Origin: Metarhizium brunneum
Taxonomy: Eukaryota; Ascomycota; Sordariomycetes; Hypocreales; Clavicipitaceae
Direction of reading: 5' to 3'
Length of the DNA stretch: 64,000 bases
Assembly: GCF_013426205.1 (NCBI RefSeq)
Contig: NC_089422.1
Coordinates: 1,240,001 to 1,304,000 of the forward strand
Position 1 is the first letter of the stretch. The number at the start of each line of letters is the position of its first letter. The position numbers and the translations under genes are program-made. A model generated the notes under the pieces. The model saw nothing but the letters and a program-made list of their open reading frames with translations, did no database searches and was not told the origin of the DNA. Of this stretch, positions 22,595 through 35,248 are shown piece by piece.

Positions 22595-23384
22595 TCGAGC
22601 TTTGATCACCACACATTGTCGACATCCAATGTCGTTTGAGACATGGTTATTGCTACTATTGCAAGGCGCATGGATTTTACATTTAGAGTCATGGTTATCC
22701 AAACAGCGAAACATCATCATTTTCATGTTTTCCGGATATGATGTCCAGCCCATTGGACACAAAAGTACTCGAGACATTTATCCAGTGGCTTATGCAACAC
22801 CACTGAGCTAGGCGACAATGTGAGGGAGCTGAACAAGAGTCTCTCGCTAAGATGAAGTTGCATTGTACAGAAGGGGTGGCCTTGGCAGCAAGGAGACCTA
22901 TCGCGAGGGAAGTTGAGAAGCAATGTCGAAAAACACAGCCGAGCGGCATGGCGGAAGTGTGTACGACGCTTGGTACAGGAATCAGCAGATGTAAGCCGAC
23001 ATGGGCTTCAATGATGGCATGTGAAGGGAGCGACGAAGCGCTGTGGTGTGGAAGTCAGGGCAATATTTGATAGGACTGTTTGCAGTCGATTATACCATGT
23101 CAGCCCTAAAGAAACAAAATACTTTTTCTTAAGATACGTGCGCGTGTATGACACTGTGTCCGGTCCGGTAGGTTGCGATGCAATCTACGTCTTGAGGTAT
23201 GAAACACTACATGGTATTGACAAGATTCATTGGCTAATTCAGTCGCGCGTAAAAGGAAAATTGATGTACAAGATTTCCCCGCTATACTCTTCATCATGCA
23301 TACCCAGTACGTGAGGAAACACTCCCCAACTCTGTACCATGCACTCTCCATTCCGTCTATATATAGCTGGCGGGGAGACAAGAA
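22595..23384. other. Convergent intergenic region
   Basis: About 0.8 kb between the ends of MKT1 and the minus-strand membrane protein gene. It should hold both 3' UTRs. Nothing else is recognised; short frames on both strands lack domains. Confidence 0.45.
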
Positions 23385-24776
23385 TCACTTGTCTTTTCCA
23401 CCCCTACTGCTCTTATCAACATCCATGTCCTTGGTATCGTGTGCCTTTGGTTCGGATGCGCCGTTTATGGAAGCACCGTGTCCAATCTTGCCCCCTTCAT
23501 CATCAGCAGCAACAACCCCATCCGACCCTTTCGGCTGTGCTGGTCTCCTGGCAAATTTCTCATCGCCCGGCAACTCACACATGGGCCCCACGAACCTCGC
23601 GATGCCCGGCCCCGGCAGCTCAGACACTCGACCCCTCGCTGCGGTGGAATCGTCACCGGGGGGTGAAGGGCGAGGCGTCCCGTCCAGTTCGCTCCCAGGG
23701 CCAAGCGAGAGTGCAAAGGGGGAGGGCGTCGCATCCAACTCGGGCTTATTCATACCCGGAAAGCCGCTCCCCTGCTCGGATGCCGCCTCGGCCCGGGCCT
23801 TGCTGCGGTTCCTTCGGCGGTAGAATATATACGCCGCCAGCGCTAGGGCGATGAAGATGAGGGGGACAGCGGTTCCGATGGCCGCCTTTGCCGCGGTGCT
23901 CAGGCCGGCCTGCGCGTCGCCGTCGCGAGAGGCGCTCGAGGTTGTTGACGGGCCGGACGGGCTCGATGCGGCGGCGGCGGCGGTGCTGGTGTCGTTTCCC
24001 TGGATGAGAACCACCTGCGGCGCGTAGACAAAGGGCCACATCTTGCTGGATATGACAAAGGTGCTGGTTGTTCGGGTCTTTATGCTTTTTTCCGGGCAGC
24101 CCTGGGTCATGTCTCCGGTCATGGTGGCCGAGAGCGACGGCGTCGAAATACACGTGTACGGGGTGTCGCACCGGTAGCCGCTGCACCATGTGAGCTCCCC
24201 CCCCCTTTTTCCCCTTTTTCCCGTCTGTACTCTTGGGATTTGTTGAACTCTGGCAAACAGGACTCACATTGGACAGCAGCCGTACCCTGTCTGCCCCTTG
24301 GACAGGAGGGTCCACGTGGACACGGTGGCGTACGACGTCGAGGTCGGGAAGGCGGTCGGGTAGGCGGTCGGGAGCGACTCGGTGGCCCCGGGGGGGCTGT
24401 AGATCATGGTGCAGCCGGTCGAGTAGCCCGACGGGCAGAGGAGCCCCGGGGAGTAGAAGGGCCACACGGCGTTGGGGCCCATCCAGTCCTTGATGTTGTC
24501 GTACGCGGGGCCGTAGCGCTGTGGGTAGCACGACGAGATGAGCTGGAGGGTGCCGTGGTACGTGGTCGGGCACTCGTACCCGCGGTTCCAACGGACGAGG
24601 GTCGACGTCTCCGTCGTCTGTGGTAGGTCTTCGTACATGCCGAGCGTGAGGGCGTCGCAGTTCTCTGGGGGCACGAATGTCGTTGTCAGGGGGCCGAGGT
24701 TGAGCGTGAGCCCGGGTTTGACCGTGGACGTGGGCGTGGGCGTGAGCGTCGGGTCGTCCTCGCTGCCGGTGGCCAT
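23385..24776 (-). CDS. Single-pass membrane protein with Cys-rich extracellular domain
   Basis: Predicted 434-aa fungal surface protein. Exon 1 is 24776-24268 and exon 2 24180-23385. The 87-bp intron (GTGAGT to GTGCAG) contains a poly-C tract. There is no obvious signal peptide, which is usual for this class. The N-terminal part (residues 1-200) is Thr/Pro-rich with paired cysteines (CPTTYHGTLQLISSCYP, LLCPSGYSTGCTM, GYGCCP, YRCDTPYTC). A Ser/Ala-rich stalk and one transmembrane helix (VPLIFIALALAAYIF, about 285-305) come next. A basic stop-transfer RRRNRSKARAE follows, then a low-complexity cytoplasmic tail of about 125 residues with acidic and Lys-rich segments. The layout resembles cell-wall sensor or adhesin-like proteins but no WSC, CFEM or LysM motif is present. 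The function is unknown. Confidence 0.75.
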
Positions 24777-25853
24777 GGTGGTTTGGAGGTTGTTTTTGAT
24801 TATGGTATGTTGGGTAGTTGGGACGATGGCATCGTGAGGGGGCTTTGGGGGGGGATTAGGCGAGGGAGAGGGGGGAAACGAAAGAGAGAGAAAAAATACA
24901 AAAAGGGGCGAAAGGATGCGGGTTGTTGGAGGACATGGTCTGTGTAGGTGTCTTTGGTGGGTGTAATTTGAAGATGCGGCCAACGCGGGTAGCAGTGGGC
25001 TTTATCTGGTCGGTGCTTTTATTTTGAAGACGGCTGGTTGTCTTTCTTTTCCTGGTCTGATGGGTGTGTTGATGGCTGAAGCGCCTTGGTCTGGTACTTT
25101 GGGGGTTGTTGGTCGATGCGCTGCAGATTTGGGCTGTTTTCTGATACGTGTGGCGACGGGATGGTGGGGAGAAGCTGAAGATGCTTTTTGCTTTTTGCTG
25201 TTTGTTTGTTTGTTTGTTTCTGCTCGGGGAAGTGTGAGGAGTGCAAGGTATTGGTTCGTGAGTGGTAGATGGCGGCGGTTGGAGTTGTCTGTATGAGGGA
25301 ACTGGAGAGATGTGGTTATGGAGTTGGCTTGTGAAATGATTGGCTCTCTTGAGTCGTTGCTGGGTTGAGCTTGGGAATAGTCTGAGTTGTTGCTTGGGCG
25401 AGACATGTTTGTCGCGCAACTTGAACTGCGCCGGGCAAAAAGGGATATTGCGCTCTGATAATGTGGATTCTACAACTGGCTGTTTCACCATGTTGATTTG
25501 CTATTCCATGTTGTACCCGTGGATGGGTTCTTCCCGGCCGATATGATGCCGTGTTGTATTCAAAATGAGATGGAGTCAACTTGGCCATTTACAAATGCGC
25601 GTCCACGCGGATTTGAAGAAAGCATCAAGCTAGATTTTCTCACAGCTGCAGCTCGAATCGTTTCAAATTATGTTATGCCACGTACTTTTGCAGAAATCCA
25701 AACTACCCCGTCCTGACGGCGGACCATATATCCTGATTCCTCACGGGCAAAGTCAACCTTATAGCCGCCATGCCCTTCTCTCCCCTCTTTTTCGTCGAAG
25801 AAATCGAAAAAATCTCATCCAGATGGCAACACAACCGCACCCACTCGGCAGAC
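24777..25853. other. Intergenic, promoter of the membrane protein gene
   Basis: About 1.1 kb. The minus-strand leader is pyrimidine-rich, and a short (GTTT)n run lies at about 25199-25218. Overlapping frames on the minus strand (24856-25588) are Lys/Thr/Asn/Pro low-complexity and are not credible genes. Confidence 0.4.
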
Positions 25854-26465
25854 TCAGCAATACAGGCCGCCGTTCTGATCAATGGCAGTAAACCCAGACA
25901 CGCCATCAGGATCCGGCTTGGTGCCAGCGTCGTCGAGGAAGGTCAGCGGCGAGTCCCCGCCCACCTGCGGGTTATTCGCATCGCTCAGCGGCCGGAACCC
26001 GCTGCTCTTGGCCTCGTCGTAGTCGAGCGTCACGTTGCCCGGCAGGTTGGGGCTGCTGTACAGCGTGCAAGAGCGCCGGCCGCCGTCGCCGGGCATGAAG
26101 GTGTGCTTCCAGACCCAGTTGTTGCAGCTGGCCGGCTGCGAGATGCACTTTGCCGCGCAGTCGCAGGCGGTCCGGAAGCCGTCCCGGAAGAAGAAGTGCA
26201 GCTCCGTCACGACGCCCGTCATGTCGATGCCCCGGTAGTACCGGACGCAGCCGCCGCCCGCGCCCGCCGGCACCTGCAGCCTCGGGAAGCGCTGCTTGCT
26301 GACTTGGTCCCCGCAGATGGCCCAGCCGGAGTAGCCGTTGCCGCCGGGGAAGACGATGCTGCCGTCTGCATCGTTGTCGCGTTCGTCGGGGGTGTTGCCG
26401 GGAGCGGCGAGGGCCGTGGCGGAGAGTAGGGGGGGGATGAGGACTTGGGCGAAGAGTATTTTCAT
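25854..26465 (-). CDS. Small secreted Cys-rich protein, PAN/Apple-like
   Basis: Intronless predicted 203-aa protein. Residues 1-20 (MKILFAQVLIPPLLSATALA) form a clear signal peptide. The mature part begins APGNTPDERDNDADGS and contains cysteines in AICGDQ, GGGCVRYY, ACDCAAKCISQPASCNNWVW, RRSCTLYS and the C-terminal GLYC. The central pattern (C-x-C-x3-C, hydrophobic Trp/Val, then CTLYSSPNLPGNVTLDYD) resembles fungal PAN/Apple-like modules involved in protein or carbohydrate binding. Size, secretion and cysteine content would fit an effector-like or cell-wall protein. No close named family is recognised, so the role stays open. Confidence 0.78.
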   Translation of the reverse strand: MKILFAQVLIPPLLSATALAAPGNTPDERDNDADGSIVFPGGNGYSGWAICGDQVSKQRFPRLQVPAGAGGGCVRYYRGIDMTGVVTELHFFFRDGFRTACDCAAKCISQPASCNNWVWKHTFMPGDGGRRSCTLYSSPNLPGNVTLDYDEAKSSGFRPLSDANNPQVGGDSPLTFLDDAGTKPDPDGVSGFTAIDQNGGLYC

Positions 26466-28221
26466 TCTTGTCTTTTCAAGAGACGGAAGATTCAGTCTTC
26501 GTGTTTGTGTCTGGCTTTTAAACTTTGTACGGTTCCTTTGGGCTGGATGGCAAATTGCTGGTTTTCCATGATGCCGTTGACGACTTATATGCGCCTCCGG
26601 CTTCGGGACAAAGCCATGAGGTCGGCGCGTCGAGTCGTTCCGCGGCCGATTCTGCCATTTTAGACATGATTCAAACGCCTTGCGGGGAGGTGTAGTTTAT
26701 TTCATGGTGGTAACGTACGTATTGCTCGTGGTGGCGGCAGGATTCACGGTTGACTTGCGTTGTCCGTGTCTAGATCGATTACGGACCAATGGCAGGCGAC
26801 ATGCCGAGAAGCTGGATAAGATAGCTCACGTCCGGATTCAAAGTGCAACAATTCGACATGTCGACCACGGGAGCCATGCACGTCCATGACGGAGTGGTCA
26901 TGGTGGTTTCTCGTGTTGCCCTGCGGCGGTGGCGTCAACCGCGCTGGGCTCAGTCGACATTTGCATCAAGCGTGCTCGGCCGGATCCGGCAGTTGCCGCT
27001 GATACACGGCCATTTGGTGTGCCCATGCTCCAATGTTGCAATATAAAGCCCCGTGTCCACGGTGGCGTTGGCAACGGTTGAGGGTGCCTAGCTAACAGCA
27101 GCAAGTGGACATGGACGGGTGTAACGGCAAGGCAGGTGTCTTGTCCAACTGTGAAGAAGACGTGACTGTTATTCTGCCAATACTGATGCGTAGATTCGTC
27201 TACCCGTAGGGCCTGTTGTTGATTGCGACTCCTTACTTTGCTATGGCACCTTGGTGGTTGTATATACTACGGATGGTGGTTGATATACTACGGAACTGTT
27301 TGCCGGAAGAATTCGCAAGCCGGTGAGGTATCTTGCCATTCATCGTGCGATGCTGCTCAAACTTCTTTTTCAAAGAGATGTAGCAATTCAGCAACGACAA
27401 AGGCGCATTCTCTTACCAGTGCCGTCGTGAAGATGCCACAGAGCGTTGACAAGTGCCATCCGCCATACGACTTGGCGTAGTTTGGTCGGCCAACATGTCA
27501 TTTGCCACTGGAACGACCAAATTCAATCGTCTTGTTCTTGTTCCACCTCTCTTGTCTCTCTTTTGCCTATTTTATTCATGCATTGTTATTCCCGCCTCTT
27601 TTCGACGCCCCCATGGCATGGCATGGCATGGCAGGCCACAACCCACCCCGAAGTGTTAAACGCAAATAAACAAACACCAAGACGAACTACTATTCTATCC
27701 ATTGCCAACCTAGCTGAGAAAGAAAGTTCCCCTCGTTCCACAAAAAGGCAAAACCGCAAGCCCCCGAACCCCCGTTTCAGAACCCTTCTCCCTGACACAA
27801 ATCGTGGCGCCCAGAACCCTCGCAGGGGCAAGGGGGCTTAAGCTAAGCTTGCTTCAAAACGACAATCAAATCACTTGCACGACACGAGCACAGAGGGAAT
27901 ACGCGGTGGAAAAGTGAATTTCTTTCGTTTTTTTCAACTTTGGCTAGGGAAAAAAAAACGCCCAAGACACGACTTTGAATCGCGCTGGATGGTATTACTA
28001 AAAAAGAGAATTAAATGCAAGAAAAAAGATTTTGGGAATACCCTCAAGCTATATATAGACAGCTTGAGCTAACGGCCTGCGCAAAGCAGTGCCGGCGAAA
28101 AATGCACTTTTTTTTTCGCAACATGAAGATTGCTCTCTTGACTCGAACGATGCCTGCCAGCCCGAATTTCTCTCTCATGTTTTTGAAGCCAATAAAAAAA
28201 GTGCTCGCATTCATCCCGCTC
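26466..28221. other. Intergenic region without a supported gene
   Basis: About 1.75 kb. It includes the promoter of the secreted-protein gene at its left end and the 3' flank of the ferritin-like gene at its right end, where A-rich and T-rich runs occur (27930-28120). A perfect 4-unit CATGG tandem repeat lies at 27612-27631. Short frames show no domain. Confidence 0.4.
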
Positions 28222-29262
28222 TCACAAGGCCAGAATCATAGGTCCAGCAACGGTAATGTCGTCCGTCAAGGCGCCATCCAGCGGTGCGCTGCTCGCCAGC
28301 GACAGGTACGTCACGCCCGCGACGCCCTGGGGGATCTCGCACCCAGCGGATTCGGAGAACGGGGTGAAGGCAGTGCCGCCGGGAACCACGCCGCCGGACG
28401 TGAAGGCGCAGTGCGTAGCTGCAGCAGCACCGCTCGCGGCGGCGACGCGGACGGTAGATCCGACCGTCATGGCGCTCGCCTCTCCTGATTGTGCCGCCTC
28501 CATGGTCAACGCGGGGAAAGGGGTGACGGCGAGGTTGGATCCCTGGGGGCAGGACTTGATGAACGGGGCGGCGATGGAGAAGACGGACTTGAGGCTGAGC
28601 GGCGCGTCAAAGGCTTGCGGGACGGCGGTCTGGCCGAGCAGCACCCTCAGAGAGCTCTGGTGTCGCGACTCAATGGTGACGATTGTCGCGGCGGCCGACA
28701 GGATGGCAGGGTCCTTGATGCGCTTCGCAAGCCCCAGGTAGCCCGACACGCCGACGTTTTCGAACAGCGCGCCCAGGGTGGCCATGCCCTTGGCGTCGGT
28801 CACGTTGAATTCGTACTGGCATGGCTGCACGGGCTGCACGCCGGCTTGGGCCAGTGTGGACTGGAGGAACGAGACGTGTTCTTCCTCCGTCTGGCCGATT
28901 CTCTTGAGGTCCTCGATCTGCTCTGGCTTGAGGCCAAGCGCGGCAAAGTCTGAGTCTGGGAATTTGGCGAAGCCCTCGCGGTAGTATGCTTCCTCGAGAT
29001 GCTCCAACGTCAAGGCGCTACCAAGAGATTCGGAATTAGCCTCTAGCCCCAACGACGACTTGACTGTCCAAGGGTGGAATAATACGGTGCGGGCTTACAT
29101 TTGCAAAATATCGAAATCGTTCAATTCAGTTTCAGACACTTCCGTGGTCGGGGCAGTCCCATTTTGAGCCTGTCTTACAACCAGATTACCCCGGCGGGCG
29201 GCAGGCAACGCCGAGCCCGTGGCGGCTAATAAAGCCAAAGCGGCAACTTTCAATGAAGGCAT
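28222..29262 (-). CDS. Secreted ferritin-like domain protein (Rds1-like)
   Basis: Predicted 319-aa protein. Exon 1 is 29262-29099 and exon 2 29017-28222, with an 81-bp intron (GTAAGC to TTGGTAG). The signal peptide MPSLKVAALALLAATGSALP is followed by a short propeptide-like region. The ferritin-like helical bundle starts at DFDILQ-x-ALTLEHLEEAYYREG. It includes EEEHVSFLQSTLAQAG, a helix around FENVGVSGYLGLAKRI and TIVTIESRHQSSLRVL; the E, ExxH and H residues in these helices could form a metal site. The C-terminal 110 residues are Ala/Ser/Gly-rich beta-like sequence. Related fungal proteins include the stress-induced Rds1 of fission yeast. Its biochemical activity is unknown. Confidence 0.8.
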
Positions 29263-30903
29263 CGTCTCGAAGTTTGTGTAGGGATTGTACTATGATATTA
29301 TAAAATATGTCGTCGGTAGGGGCCAGCCGCCAGGGAATGAATAAGATATTAAGTGTATATACGAAATTGTCAGGCCAGCTGTCGTCAAAGAGAAGCAGAA
29401 AAAGAACGTGGACAAGCAAGAGACCACAGGCGGCCAGGACAAGTTTTGATGGTCGAAGGAAGTGAATGTATACTACTCTGCCTCGATAGATGGAAACAAG
29501 AAGCTGAAAAATAAGACGTGATGGGCACGGGGAACCCAAATGTTATTATAATTCTTGGGCCGCGACCCGTCACTTGCCCCTTTGAGCATTGCATAGTCTG
29601 TCCGCGGCTCCTGGAGATGCCGAAGATGGGCACTTCGACATTTGTTTCAACACGGCCTTGTGTCGTCCATGGCTCCAGAGTCCGGACGGACACGTCTGCC
29701 ACGCAACTCGGTTTGGCCTTGGGAGCGAACGGGCCAGGAGATTTCCGTGCCGCTGCTAGAGCTAGGTAGGGTCCATTGCGGGACAGGCACAGAGACGCTT
29801 CGTTTCGACGGAAGCCGCATCCCTGCTCGGTATGTGGTCTGGCCGGGTGGATGAAGGATGCAAAAAGGCGCAACTTGGTGCACGGCGCAGTGTGCGTGAG
29901 CCAGGTCAATGTCGCCGGCCCGTCCACCCTCCGAAACCGAAACCGTCGTGACACACCTCCGGCCCCGAGCCCTCCAGCGTTAGCCTCCTCCAATGTCCTG
30001 CAATGGCTGCATGTCAACTGGTGTGGGCTACAAACTACTCAGTGCTATGTACTACCAGCAGCATTATGTACAGCACACCGACAGCTTACTGCATACCTAA
30101 GTAGGTACATACAGCGCACCAGACAGCACACAGCTCTCCATGTCACCCCGCCAGGCGCATGTGCACATTGCCCGAAGCCTCCGAGTGAGCCTTGGGATGA
30201 GGCCCAGTCAATGGCAACCTACATATTGATTGTCATGGACCAATCACCTACCTCACTGTCCTGTGCATCTCATTTGTCATCCCCAGAGCGCATGATTCTC
30301 CGGCCGATCATGCTGTACACCCAACACGAGGCGTCGGCCAGTACACGCCTGGCGCCTTATTCATTCATCTCAACTCGTCTGGTCGTACCTTGGCACTCGC
30401 CAAAAGGTGATCTACATTTCACACGATTCCTCCCCCAATGTATGTGTCATCTGTTCGCAACAATCAGATCCCGCTCGGATGACTTACTCTTTGCCATGTT
30501 TATCTTTCCTCTCCAGTCTCCCGGTAATCATTCACGTGAAGGATAATAAATTTGTCACGCTTGGCCTCGATGCTTGCTGAGCCATACGCCCAAGGCAAAT
30601 GTCCAAATGTCTTTCTTTTGCTACTTCACTTTTGTCCCCACGCTACCATACTTGTTCTCCTCCTTGTGACGCTACCTGTCTGCTCAATGACACCCATCTA
30701 CTATTTGTATCATGTTATGTACCACACACATCAGTAGCCGTCGACGGACCCTCCGTAATGCGCAAGAAAATTACACAACACTTCCTTTGGGCTGCTATCT
30801 CTCCCGTCTCTTCTCCATCTCCCATCATACTTGATTGTGCGTATTATTGGTTCAATCTGTTTACTTAGCTGGCTTATGGCCTGTCCAGCTTCCTCCTCTC
30901 CAT
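29263..30903. other. Intergenic region with long uninformative frames
   Basis: About 1.6 kb between the start of the ferritin-like gene and the 3' end of SSD1. Frames of 210 codons (29385-30017, minus) and 256 codons (29776-30546, plus) overlap each other, have no domain and show no consistent composition; I treat them as chance. A palindromic TACCTAAGTAGGTA lies near 30095-30108. The right end holds the SSD1 3' UTR. Confidence 0.4.
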
Positions 30904-33900
30904 TTACAAAGCATATGGGTTCAGTGAGCGGATCGTCAGACACCTATTGCACACAATGTTAGTCATTGATTGTTCAAACACATGATTCTCATTTCATCAG
31001 TGTCACTTACGGCGGGCTCTTGCTGAGATCTGTCTTCAAGATGATGGGCACCCGAGTCATCTCCGTTACGTCCTGAATATAGTCGCCGCCCTCCTCTCTC
31101 AACTTGAACAACTTCAGGTACTTCTCTTTATTTGTCAACCGGGTCTCCACGGCATCGGTGACAGGAACCTTCGAGTCCGAACGGGTCCGGTGAAGCTTAC
31201 CGGCGTTCGAGGCAGAGCGAGCGGGAGATCCTGGCACGCTCTGTGTCGGACGCTCGGCAAGGGACGCTCCAGCCATGGCTTCTGTAAGATCAGAAGTGTT
31301 GTCCTCGTCGTCGTCGTCAAACAGAGCATCAACATCGTCAGTCGAGATGGTGCCGGTGATCGTCTGCTTGCGCGCCGCTTCCTCGCGCTCCTTCTTGACT
31401 CTCTCGGCTTCCTCTGCCTGACGGGCGGCGGCCATGGCATTGGTCATTCTTTGAGAAGCGGCGGCCTTGGGACGCTCATCCTCGGGAACGTAGGCAGAAC
31501 TAGGCACGCCCTTCTCCCAGTACAGCTCGAGAACTCGCTTCTCCTTTCTGAACTCGGCCTTCTTCAATGGCAGCTGATCGCAGTGTACACGCTTCTCAAA
31601 GCCCCATTCGGGAATAAGCACGTCAAAGGCCGACTCATACACGCACAAAACAATGCCCTCTGAAATAAGGTCTCCGTTAGCCTCCTGTCGCTTCTTGTCC
31701 ATAGTGCGGCATGACTCGATGTGGATGCTCTGGTCTTGTGCGTTCTGGGCAGACTCCTTCTTAGTGTTGCATGACTCAACAGTCTTAGCCAGGCTTTCCA
31801 CATCATCAGCAAATTCAATCTTGCCTTCTGATAAAACAGCCTCGAGCTGACGGTGAACAATGATATCAGCATAACGGCGAGTTGGGCTTGTGAAATGAGT
31901 GTAAAGTGGGAGGTTAAGAGAGTAGTGTGGCCATATTTGCTTAGGAGTCTTGCTCGCAATGAAGTACTTGGCACGGTGCATAGCTTTAAGTACCACAGTT
32001 TCCATGCCCTTGCGAAGATCAGTGTCGTCAACCTTGAAGAGACTGTTCTGAAGAGCACCACTCCCAGAGGCGTCAATGTCATAGCCCAACGCATTCATGC
32101 GATCGACAAAGGTTTGCAGGCGGCGGGGGTTGGGGGACGCCTGGCGGCGGAGAAGAGCCTTTTCAGGCAAACCCTCAGCAAGGCGTTGAGCCACGTAGCT
32201 GTTGACTTTGTGCATGAGCTCCTCGACAAGCTCCAAGGCTTGCGTTGAGTCGAAAATGTTGTCTTGAACGGGATTGTTCTCGTCGTCAAGCTGCTGGAAC
32301 AGTCGCAAAGGAGCAATCGGTTCGCCGCCCGCTCCAAGGCGTGCCTCGCGGAACTTTTGGGCGACAGCCTGGAGGATCTGGACAGTATTGACAGGGACGA
32401 CCTCATTCTTGAATTCGGAAGCGTTCTCCAGAGCCTGATCTATATCTTTCAAGCTAAGCTTGCCCGAACTTTTGATGATACTCTTCCCAACCCAACTGTC
32501 TCCCTCCGCAACTGATCCATTATTAGGGTTGACATTAAAAACAACAGAGGTGGTATAGCGTTCCTGGTCAGGTCCTAGGGAACAAACCTCGCTGGATAGC
32601 TTCGGGGGTAGAAGAGCGCAGAAACGGTTGATGAGCTGGACAGAGGTTCCACGCTTCTTGGCCTCACGGTCGACAAGTGAGTTGGGCTTGACAAAGTGAG
32701 TAACATCAGGTACATGTATACCAACTTCAATCTTGCCATCGGGGCGGGACTTGACATGGATGGCATTTCCAAGCTCGGCACTACCGTTGAAGTCAACAGT
32801 AAATACCTTTTCATTTCTGTAGTCACGACGAGCTGCGAGTTCGGATTCTTCCTCCTTGGCCACAGACCAATCCTGGAGGCCGACGCTACGCAGGACAGCA
32901 TCGGAGAACTCGTCAGAGGAGAAATTATTGTCACGAAGCAAGGCATCGGTCTCCACCTTAAGTTCACCCATGCGGCCAAGCTGCTCAACAAGGGTGCCGA
33001 ATGGATGTAGTGAGGTAATGGGCCAACGCTTGATGCAAGCGACAAAGATGCGATCGGCGTAGTCTTGATGCTTCTCGACGAAGTCTCGAGGAGCCTGCTC
33101 CGTAGGGATAGCAATAAGTGGTACCCGCTTGTCCGTAGGCTTGAACCAAACAATCTTGGGTTTCTCCTGCTGTCGTGAATCATTATGGCGATTGTTGCCA
33201 CCATCTCTGGCAGCGCGTTCGGCCTCTTGCTTCTCCTTGGTAGCCTGGCTGCTGGGACGTAGCAGGCCGAGGGTGCCCGAGAACATCTGTCCAGCAACAC
33301 GTTCAATGACAGCCACAACATGGCCAGCGTAGAGTGGCTTCTGCTCGTCGCTAATCTCTTCCTCCTCAACAAGTAGCAAACTCTGGCCTTCAACCTCCAC
33401 ATCATCGTTCTTCTTCTGCGTGGGTCGTTGGCGCAAACTACCGCGTCGTCGAATACCGCCTTCGGCGGCATTGTTATCTTCATTATTACCAGAGTCTCGG
33501 TTACCCTGGTTGGTGGAGCCAGAGCGAGTATCCGTGATATCCTTGCGCTTCTTCTTCTCTTCCTTTTCCTTCTTCTGAGACCAAACCTCATCAACATCCA
33601 GAAGCTCGATAGCGACGAGGTCGCCTTCCAAGGCGCGATTCCGATCCTTGCTACCACAGATAAAGATATCAGCATCTAGCAAGCCATCTTGCGTAGTCAC
33701 GTAGGCATCGCTACGGTTTTTCTTGTTAACACGAAGAATACCAGCGACGAGCTGTCCATCCCCGAGAAGGGCAGGAAGGGAGGCTTGAGGAAGGTAAGGA
33801 GTAAAGAGCGTCTTTCGTTGCTGCTGCTGTTGCTGCTGACCACCGAGCTGGCCAGCGTGCTGCGAAGTCTGAAGGCCCTGAAACTGTTGGCCACTCATCT

Positions 33901-35248
33901 GAGCAGCCTGCAGGGCCTGCAGCTGGCTCAACTGGATAGGGTTGAGCTGCTGCCCGTACATCTGGGGAATCATCATTTGGCCGGGCAGCTGCATAAGTTG
34001 GGGTTGGTTGGGGTTGTACTGGAAGGCCCCAATTGACGATACAGACTGGTTGATAGAGCCACGAGGCCTATGGCCCGGCTGGAAGGAAGAAGTTTGACCA
34101 GTATTGCCAGCCTGGTCTAGATTCTGCCCCTGAGTACGCCAATTGCCTTCAAAGTTTCGTGATCCGGAGCGGGCATGACCACCACCGCGTCGCCCATCGC
34201 CATCACCGCCGAGACTAAAAGCACTGCTACGGAGACCGGAGCCTCCGCGGCCGTTGACAGCCATGCTCTGGCTTCGTCCATGGCCACCACGACCTCTGTT
34301 AGAGCCTTGGGCAACCGATATGTCCAGGTTGGATGGTGCAACGGGTTTGTTCTCGTCGTCGGGTTTGTCAGAAGCCGGGGCGGGGGCAGCGGGGAACTGG
34401 AAACCGCTTGTGGTGCGTTTCTGCTGTGCGATCTCAGCAGCTTTCTTTGCATCAGCCAAGGCAAGCGAGTGTCGTCGCTGATGACCCCCGCCAGAGCCTC
34501 CCCTGCCCCCTCGACCGCCGGTATTTTCTCGGTTGTGTGCTGGAGGAGCTTCGAAGTTACCAAAGTTGGAGCCGGAAGCACCAGAAGACGGTGCGGGCGG
34601 AGGACCCATGCCCATATTAGGCATTGCCGACTGATTACGGCGATGTGAGTGTGGTTGGCTCGGAGGGGCCATGTTTTGCTGTCCCATTTGGTTGGGAAAC
34701 TGGAAAGCATTGCCCATGGGCTGCAAAGGATTGAATGCGCCATTATGACCAAGGGATTGGCCAGGAGGTATCATGCCCATGTTGACATACTGTTGATGGG
34801 TCGCCTGGATCTGCTGTTGCTGCTGCTGCAACAGTTCAATCTGCTGTTGAATCGCCAACTGTTCCACTGCGTTGGGGGAGATGTTAGTGACGTTCAGAGT
34901 AATAATGAATTGCGAAGAGGCGCCAGTCTATATCCGCTACCACCAGACCAGGCATGGACATGTGAAACACAACATCTGGCCTTGGTCACAGTGATGCCTT
35001 GGCGTTGATGGCAGATTACTGAAACCTTTCCAAAAAAAAAAAAAAGAAACATGTGTTCAATTCGAGGTGACTCGCGGCGACTTACTTCCAGGGTTGGCAA
35101 ACATGCTCATCAATGGAGTCAGCTCCGAGGGGCTTCGCCGATGGGCAATGTGCAGTCTTCTCCCAGCTGGACCAGGGACACCACCAGTCGGCTGCTGTTG
35201 GGCCGACTGTTGCTGCTGCGGCTGTTGTTGCTGTTGCTGCGGCTCCAT
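30904..35248 (-). CDS. SSD1: SSD1-type RNA-binding translational repressor
   Basis: Predicted 1352-aa cytoplasmic protein. In yeast Ssd1 binds cell-wall and growth mRNAs and is controlled by the NDR kinase Cbk1. Exons are 35248-35086, 34866-31011 and 30943-30904. The last exon of 40 nt adds a tail ending LTIRSLNPYAL, which fits the family better than stopping after SKSPP. The N-terminus is Gln-rich (poly-Q within residues 1-80 and again near 340-350) and carries RxxS sites such as AHRRSPSE and HRRNQSAM that could be Cbk1-type targets. Cold-shock-like domains lie at about 390-690 (TPYLPQASLPALLGDG). The RNB domain follows at about 710-1050. The stretch FTVDFNGSAELGNAIHV lacks the Asp cluster of active RNase II, so the domain is a pseudonuclease. 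The length is slightly above yeast Ssd1 (1250 aa). Confidence 0.93.

Noticed and set aside
29385..30546. Overlapping frames of 210 (minus) and 256 (plus) codons
   Set aside because: They overlap each other, lack domains and carry promoter-like words; no support for either.
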